This document shows positions 48,872 through 53,426 of a stretch of DNA of 53,426 nucleotides, one piece after another (position 1 is the first letter of the stretch; each line of letters begins with the position of its first letter). The notes beneath the pieces were generated by a model that saw nothing but the letters and a program-made list of their open reading frames with translations, was not told where the DNA came from and searched no databases. Origin of the DNA: JANWHZ01 sp035758575 (lineage in GTDB: Bacteria > Patescibacteriota > Saccharimonadia > Saccharimonadales > UBA4665); the NCBI GenBank assembly GCA_035758575.1, contig DASTXH010000040.1, forward strand, positions 1-53,426. The letters are read 5' to 3'. A program made the translations under genes and the position numbers.

Positions 48872-49147
48872 ATGGGCCTTGCATACAGAAACTCATATCT
48901 TGTTCATGAATACTCGAAGAATTTTAGAGACGGGCTCCCACTGCGCGACGATATCAATGCGATTGATGCCCGCCAAGCGACGGCTTGGCACGAGCCGTCC
49001 AACTATACGAGTATCGACGAGGACGCCATATATGAGAATCAGCACTTGCACCAGGAAACCTGCCGCGACCCAGCGCTCAAAGACCAAACGCGCAACCACC
49101 GGGGCCCGAACGACAAAAAGCCTACGAGTACGTCTACGCACAGATAG
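48872..49147 (+). pseudogene. Probable 5' part of interrupted APH-like gene
   Basis: A 91-residue frame starting MGLAYRNSYLVHEYSKNFRD. It ends with low-complexity PTSTSTHR, whereas a -1 frame from about 49125 reads AYEYVYAQIGRIMLKLQ straight into the downstream kinase-like frame. The switch point is CAAAAAG (about 49120-49126), a run where a base may have been lost or where ribosomes could slip. No typical kinase glycine loop is seen, so it may also be an independent small gene. Confidence 0.45.
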
Positions 49148-49155
49148 GGCGTATC

Positions 49156-50139
49156 ATGCTAAAGCTGCAATCAACGAGCGTATCCATAGCATACCCATAC
49201 ACTCGTATCCCCTACGGACAATACGGCAGCGCTCAAGGTGGAGAGATTGCCCATTGGGGTAGTTTTTCTGAATACCTGAATCATATGCTTGCGCTCCAAG
49301 AATTTGCGATATCTGCGATGCAGGCCACAGAACTTCCGTTAGGGATAAACACCAAAATGATTAAGCAAGCCATGGCGGTGGTATACCAAGACATGGGCGG
49401 CGCACGCATGCTTCCCCATCTTATTCATGGCGACCTGCGACCGCCCAATATGCTGGCAAACGGCTTTGTCGTAGATTGGGACTATGCGGGATACGGCAAC
49501 ACATGGGGTGAACTCGTAAAGCCCCGTAGACATATCTACGGAAACGAACAGGCGCTCCGCGGATTACACCACGGCCTATGCTCGCCCGACGGCCTTGGTC
49601 TCACGGAAGAACAGTGCGATGTTGCACTCCGCGACGCCGAAACGGGCATACTGCTGGATTACTTAGACCAACTAACCTATACGATGCTCAGCGTCACCTA
49701 CGAGGAGGCTGAAACGTTGCAGCATTGGGAGGAAGTACAACAGCAGCAGCAAACAAAGTTAGCTGCATTGCGCAACCACAAACAAGCAATAGTGGACGGG
49801 ATAGAAAAGCTGTCGGGGTTACCTCCGGAACACCCCGACAGAGATTACATACCTGACTACCAATTTACGATACGGCACTGCGACACTCAGATAATCAAAA
49901 CAATACATGCACACGACCTCCTCGTAAAGAAAATGCACAAGATACGTGCAATTCAAGAAGGTATCGCCGAGATACTCACGCCGATGCCCAAAGACCCGTA
50001 CGGAGATCCACTCGGCTGGCGCGCCGCACGCACCCAGCCAGTGTGGCAACAACTCGATAATGAAAAAATATCTCGCAAAAAAGAAGCACGGCTGCATGAC
50101 CAACTCACGTCACTGCGCGCAACCTATCCGCTGACATAG
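49156..50139 (+). CDS. Aminoglycoside-phosphotransferase-like kinase domain protein
   Basis: A 327-residue frame, no Shine-Dalgarno. HLIHGDLRPPNMLANG is the APH-type catalytic loop (H-G-D-x4-N), and VVDWDYAGYGN is the metal-binding segment. The region after residue 180 is helical and charged (EEVQQQQQTKLAAL) and is not part of the usual kinase fold. The true start is probably upstream in the other frame (see 48872-49147). It could phosphorylate small molecules such as sugars or choline; antibiotic resistance is not implied. Confidence 0.65.
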   Translation: MLKLQSTSVSIAYPYTRIPYGQYGSAQGGEIAHWGSFSEYLNHMLALQEFAISAMQATELPLGINTKMIKQAMAVVYQDMGGARMLPHLIHGDLRPPNMLANGFVVDWDYAGYGNTWGELVKPRRHIYGNEQALRGLHHGLCSPDGLGLTEEQCDVALRDAETGILLDYLDQLTYTMLSVTYEEAETLQHWEEVQQQQQTKLAALRNHKQAIVDGIEKLSGLPPEHPDRDYIPDYQFTIRHCDTQIIKTIHAHDLLVKKMHKIRAIQEGIAEILTPMPKDPYGDPLGWRAARTQPVWQQLDNEKISRKKEARLHDQLTSLRATYPLT

Positions 50140-50212
50140 CAGCCAGACAATCCGCCCTTGTTACTACCCGCACATGCCTCAGCCCCTCACCGCGCGGGCA
50201 CGGGGGGGTCAC

Positions 50213-51703
50213 CTACTGGTCAGCCGGCGTCCGTAGTGACGTACTGGCAAGCAATTCATTTGCCCTATTGCTAGCCGAAGGCTCGAACGTATATACAAAC
50301 TTATAGTTCGGATCAAAGAACGGCAGGTAGGCCGCATCGGCCGGCACAAGCGCCTGCCGGTTCTGCCCGTCGTTATCGAACACCGTCAGTTGGCCACTGC
50401 TGACGTATGCCAGGCGGGCACCATCCATCCACGAAGCATGCGTCTGAGGTGAGTCCATGTTAGCCGGTACGGTGTACGTAAAGCCCTGCTGGTTCTCGTC
50501 ATCGTACACCACAAAATTAGCACCATGCTCAAACGCAATATACTGACTGCTGGGCGATGAGCTGACGTAGTCGGGCGAGGTAATGCTAAATACGTCGGCA
50601 GGAACAGCCACACCAAGGTGTTGGTTAGCAATCTGTGCAGCCGGATTCTGATATACATAGGCGATACTCTCGCTGGCCGCTGCCATGGCCACGTACATAT
50701 TGCCGCCATACGAATCGAGCTTCAGTAAATACGTCGTACTAGCGGCCGCACGGCGTATGGTATAGGTATTGCTGCCGTCGGTGTAGTTAATATCCACCTT
50801 GGCCAAGTCAGCTGGATCAGGACTGGCATACAGAACAATGTTCGAGCCGTAGGCATCAAACGCCAAAATGTTAGTAAGATACGGCACCGGCTGCGGTTCG
50901 CCCAGCGACGCCCGCGCCACGGTGTGGGCGGCAGTGTCAAAAACCAAATACTGATCGTATTTGGCATTGCTGAGACGCACGTCGATGTTCGCCGCCGGCA
51001 GTGTCAACGTTCTCGTAAGGTTCACCGATTGTTCGGCTGCCGTACGATTAACCAAAATATATTCAATCTTGCTATCGTACGTATGCTTCAAGAGAAGGTG
51101 GGTGTTATCACCCGCCCAGGCGATTGCCGTCATACTTTGGGAGGTACCGGCCGCCAAAAGGCTAGCCGGAATAGCTAGCACCACCGGCTCTTGTTTCGGA
51201 TTATTAAGGTCGTACATATCGTACGAAGAGATTGAACCCGGCCGGGCCACCAACAGCCAGCGACGATCCAGGCTTTGCGTTACCAGCTGCGGTGCGGTGG
51301 CGTACGTCTGCCGCGTATTGGTGGTAAGCGACGACGGAAACAAAAACGGATACGTATACGACGAAACGACGCCGCCAGAAACCACAATAGAACGCTGCCA
51401 GTCGCGGTAACCCGTCCGTTTCAAATCGATACTATGTGCGCCGGCCTGCAAGGTAAGCCGCGTATTGGTGGCGCTTTGGTTTAACTTGCCGTCTACGTAC
51501 ACCTGGGCGGGATGGGGTGTGCTCGATAGAAACACCAAGCCGTTTTGGATCACCTGGCCGTTTTTGTAGCCGTACCCATACGCCACAAATAGCAGCACCA
51601 GCGACATCAGCAGTACGGCACACCCAATCAGCGCATAGCCCGTCATAAGGCGGGTAAATTGCCGGCGGCGCTGCTTGGGGTCCATATAATTAAGCGTTTC
51701 CAT
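50213..51703 (-). CDS. Membrane-anchored PEGA-domain protein with beta-propeller-like repeats
   Basis: A 496-residue protein. A TM helix (about residues 19-41) is followed by a PEGA domain (about 52-115): GLVFLSSTPHPAQVYVDGKL, NTRLTLQAGAHSIDLKRTGY, RDWQRSIVV. The rest has repeated beta patterns with YLVFDTAAHT, YVYQNPAAQ and SWMDGARLAYVSSGQ, like TolB-type or WD-like propeller blades. AAGGA precedes the ATG. The family is typical of Saccharibacteria surfaces. The space from 50140 to 50212 holds a GC-rich run only. Confidence 0.82.
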   Translation of the reverse strand: METLNYMDPKQRRRQFTRLMTGYALIGCAVLLMSLVLLFVAYGYGYKNGQVIQNGLVFLSSTPHPAQVYVDGKLNQSATNTRLTLQAGAHSIDLKRTGYRDWQRSIVVSGGVVSSYTYPFLFPSSLTTNTRQTYATAPQLVTQSLDRRWLLVARPGSISSYDMYDLNNPKQEPVVLAIPASLLAAGTSQSMTAIAWAGDNTHLLLKHTYDSKIEYILVNRTAAEQSVNLTRTLTLPAANIDVRLSNAKYDQYLVFDTAAHTVARASLGEPQPVPYLTNILAFDAYGSNIVLYASPDPADLAKVDINYTDGSNTYTIRRAAASTTYLLKLDSYGGNMYVAMAAASESIAYVYQNPAAQIANQHLGVAVPADVFSITSPDYVSSSPSSQYIAFEHGANFVVYDDENQQGFTYTVPANMDSPQTHASWMDGARLAYVSSGQLTVFDNDGQNRQALVPADAAYLPFFDPNYKFVYTFEPSASNRANELLASTSLRTPADQ

Positions 51704-51916
51704 TTGGGTATATTTCCTTTTTACGGTGCGGACAAAAACGCCGCAAACCTCGAGTAAAATCTAGCCTCGCCACTATTATGGAGCCACTTGCACGATATAG
51801 GCAAGAGGGTTTAAGATAAAGGCATCCTTACATAAACACAACCGGGGACATAAAGAGAAACATGAGGGAAACGGGCACCGCGGAGTACGAGGCAGGGGAC
51901 GCCGGAAAGGGCGGCA

Positions 51917-53098
51917 ATGACTTCCGTTATTGAATTGAACGGCAAAAAGTACGACGCCATAACCGGCAAATTACTAAGTAATGACGAAGAGCCGCGGCAC
52001 GCTACGCCCGCCAAGGGCACTGCCTTAGATTTCGTCCGGCCGGCTACCAATGCCGTTAGTGCTGGGCGCCAGCACACGACGCAGGCACCCGCTCCTGTTA
52101 TTGCTAAGCAACCCAAGCCAGCCTCTCCTGTCCATCCGAACGTCACACGCGTGCAACCTAAGCACGTATCCGCCCATCAACCGCAGCACGCCAAAACCCT
52201 CATGCGCAGTGCCGTACGCAAGCCGGGCGATTCATTCAAGAAGCAAGCCAAAACCGCCAGCCACACCGGGGCGCTTGTCAAACAGCCTGCGCTTGCCGTT
52301 GAGCCAAAGCTCGCCGCTTTGTCTATAGACCAAGGCCGTCTCAAGCGGGCACACCATGTTCCACACAGTAAGCTTGTCCGCCACTTCGATACCCTCAACT
52401 TTGCCCGCCCGGTAACACGTGTGGCTCGGCCGGTCACCCGAACCCCAGCAACAGTTGCAGCTGTTGCCGCCAGCCCCCAGCCGCGCATGCAGGCAGGCAA
52501 TACGCCGGCAGCACCCGTCACAAAGGCTACAGCACCCAAACAGCCATCAGCCGACATCTTCGAGCGGGCACTGGCCCAAGCCACCAGTCACAAACAGCCA
52601 TACCATCTCATCAAAAAGGGCAAAACCAAAAAGACGCACAAAGGCCGCACCGCCTTGAGCATTGCCGCATCCAGCCTGGCAATCCTATTGATCGTAGGTT
52701 TTATTGCCTACCAAAACGCCACGGCCATCCAACTACGGCTTGTTTCATCGCGCGCTGGCATTAGTGCCACGCTGCCCAAATGGCAGCCCGCCGGCTTTGC
52801 TATCGGCAAGTTTGCCTACGCACCCGGCTCGGTTACGGTCAACTACAGCGACGCGCAAACCAACAGTACGTTCACTATCACGCAAGTCGCCACCAAATGG
52901 GACAGTAGCGCGCTTCTCAACAATTTCGTAAATCCAAATGCCGGTTCCACGTACAACACCATAGAATCAGCCGGCAGCACTATCTATACCTACGGCAACA
53001 ATAGTGCCACCTGGGTGAACAACAACATCTGGTACCGTCTGGACACCGGCGGCAGCCTCAGCACCAGCCAAATCGTGCAACTCGCGACAAGCATGTAG
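51917..53098 (+). CDS. DUF4367-like anchored protein with long basic linker
   Basis: A 393-residue protein. It begins with a short beta motif (SVIELNGKKYDAITGKLL), followed by about 200 residues of Ala/Pro/Lys/Gln/His-rich disordered basic sequence, a TM helix at about 253-270 (LSIAASSLAILLIVGFIA), and an external domain from about 280 (LPKWQPAGFAIGKFAYAPG, FTITQVATKWDSSAL, YTYGNNSATWVNNNIWYRL) like DUF4367. AAGGGCGG precedes the ATG. It may bind nucleic acid or the wall through the linker; this is speculation. Confidence 0.75.
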   Translation: MTSVIELNGKKYDAITGKLLSNDEEPRHATPAKGTALDFVRPATNAVSAGRQHTTQAPAPVIAKQPKPASPVHPNVTRVQPKHVSAHQPQHAKTLMRSAVRKPGDSFKKQAKTASHTGALVKQPALAVEPKLAALSIDQGRLKRAHHVPHSKLVRHFDTLNFARPVTRVARPVTRTPATVAAVAASPQPRMQAGNTPAAPVTKATAPKQPSADIFERALAQATSHKQPYHLIKKGKTKKTHKGRTALSIAASSLAILLIVGFIAYQNATAIQLRLVSSRAGISATLPKWQPAGFAIGKFAYAPGSVTVNYSDAQTNSTFTITQVATKWDSSALLNNFVNPNAGSTYNTIESAGSTIYTYGNNSATWVNNNIWYRLDTGGSLSTSQIVQLATSM

Positions 53099-53162
53099 CC
53101 GTCTCGGTTACGCCGACAGCGCAGTGCAGCCTATCCTCGGTTTAGCCTCTTAACCATACCTT

Positions 53163-53426
53163 CCGTTGTGCCGCCAGGCACAGCGTGCTCTTTGCTGTCT
53201 TTGCTGTTTCTTCTGTCTTGTTCCCTCTGGCGGGAACCGACCAGATACTTTTCTCTTGATAGAAAAGTATCCAAAAGATCAAGGTTAGCTCCACCCACGT
53301 GGGTGTGTGTTGATACGTTCTACAACCGGCCCAACAACTCGTCGCTCGGCTCCTCAGACAGAGCTCACGCCGCCGAAGGAAGTTGTAGAACGTACGAACA
53401 CACCCGCCAGGTGTGTTCCGCATGCC
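53163..53426 (+). repeat. Multi-hairpin intergenic repeat, module C1 (cut by window end)
   Basis: Elements: CGTTGTGCC/GGCACAGCG, GTTCCC/GGGAAC, ATACTTTTCT/AGAAAAGTAT, CCAAAAGATCAAGG, TAGCTCCACCC, hairpin CACCC-ACGT-GGGTG, a large stem TACGTTCTACAAC/GTTGTAGAACGTA, GCCGAAGGAAG, hairpin AACACACC/GGTGTGTT and CCGCATGCC at the end. It shares single-strand boxes with A1 and B2, but the big stem arms and the last hairpin have other sequences that still pair. From 53099 to the end there is no gene. Confidence 0.8.

Noticed and set aside
49156..50139. Antibiotic resistance gene
   Set aside because: Only the general APH catalytic loop is visible, the gene may be broken, and nothing links it to a drug substrate.

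Overview
The window looks like chromosome of a small-genomed Gram-positive-type bacterium. My best guess is Candidatus Saccharibacteria (TM7, Patescibacteria/CPR). This is inference from gene content: sortase, VKOR, a MarP-like CvpA-protease, PEGA-domain and DUF4367-like anchored proteins, a membrane-anchored Clp-like ATPase, an RRM protein, YerC/TrpR, glucokinase and an oxidative pentose-phosphate operon. No rRNA is present to confirm it. UGA is used as a stop (for example at 20552-20554), so this is not an SR1/Gracilibacteria code.

Layout. 1-12.0 kb is chromosomal: the 3' end of typA, a PadR/membrane-protein pair, trehalase, DUF2277, a Crp/Fnr regulator divergent from a PH-PNPOx fusion, anchored proteins, a triple YbjQ-like protein, a frameshifted phosphoribosyltransferase and a Gmad2 gene broken by an in-frame TAG. 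12.0-25.7 kb reads as one integrative element of about 13.6 kb. It is bounded by a 12-bp direct repeat (12025-12036 and 25654-25665), and its right end lies in tRNA-Glu. It encodes a large serine recombinase, a replication-relaxation protein, XRE regulators and a RadC-like protein. Its cargo includes a type II Thoeris-like locus (TIR, TM-macro, TIR), a PLD nuclease, a HAD protein, a HEPN-rich four-gene operon and a TrpR / GNAT-DapF / VanX cassette. 25.7-32.4 kb is chromosomal again: a secreted protein with a pseudopilin-like protein, RRM protein, pgl-gnd-zwf, a MarP-like protease and VKOR. 33.2-36.8 kb holds an NRAMP-like transporter and a MacB-type ABC exporter. 36.9-53.1 kb holds tRNA-Ser, a DNPH1-like protein, folE, the Clp-like ATPase, pyrH, xth, an iminopeptidase, an NnrD-like protein, glk, tRNA-Leu, a sortase, an interrupted APH-like kinase, and PEGA and DUF4367-like proteins.

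Three themes cut across the window. (1) A family of roughly 210-265-bp multi-hairpin repeats sits between genes (five modules at three loci); the stems are kept although the stem sequences differ between copies. (2) Many genes have a good -10 box only 6-10 nt before the start codon and little or no Shine-Dalgarno, which suggests leaderless mRNAs. (3) Several genes are broken by one frameshift or one stop, which could be decay, recoding or assembly error.

Working together: glk, zwf, pgl and gnd would take glucose to ribulose-5-phosphate with NADPH, and trehalase could feed glucose in. VKOR, MarP, sortase and the anchored proteins point to an active cell-surface programme. The Thoeris and HEPN genes suggest that the element protects its host against phage.
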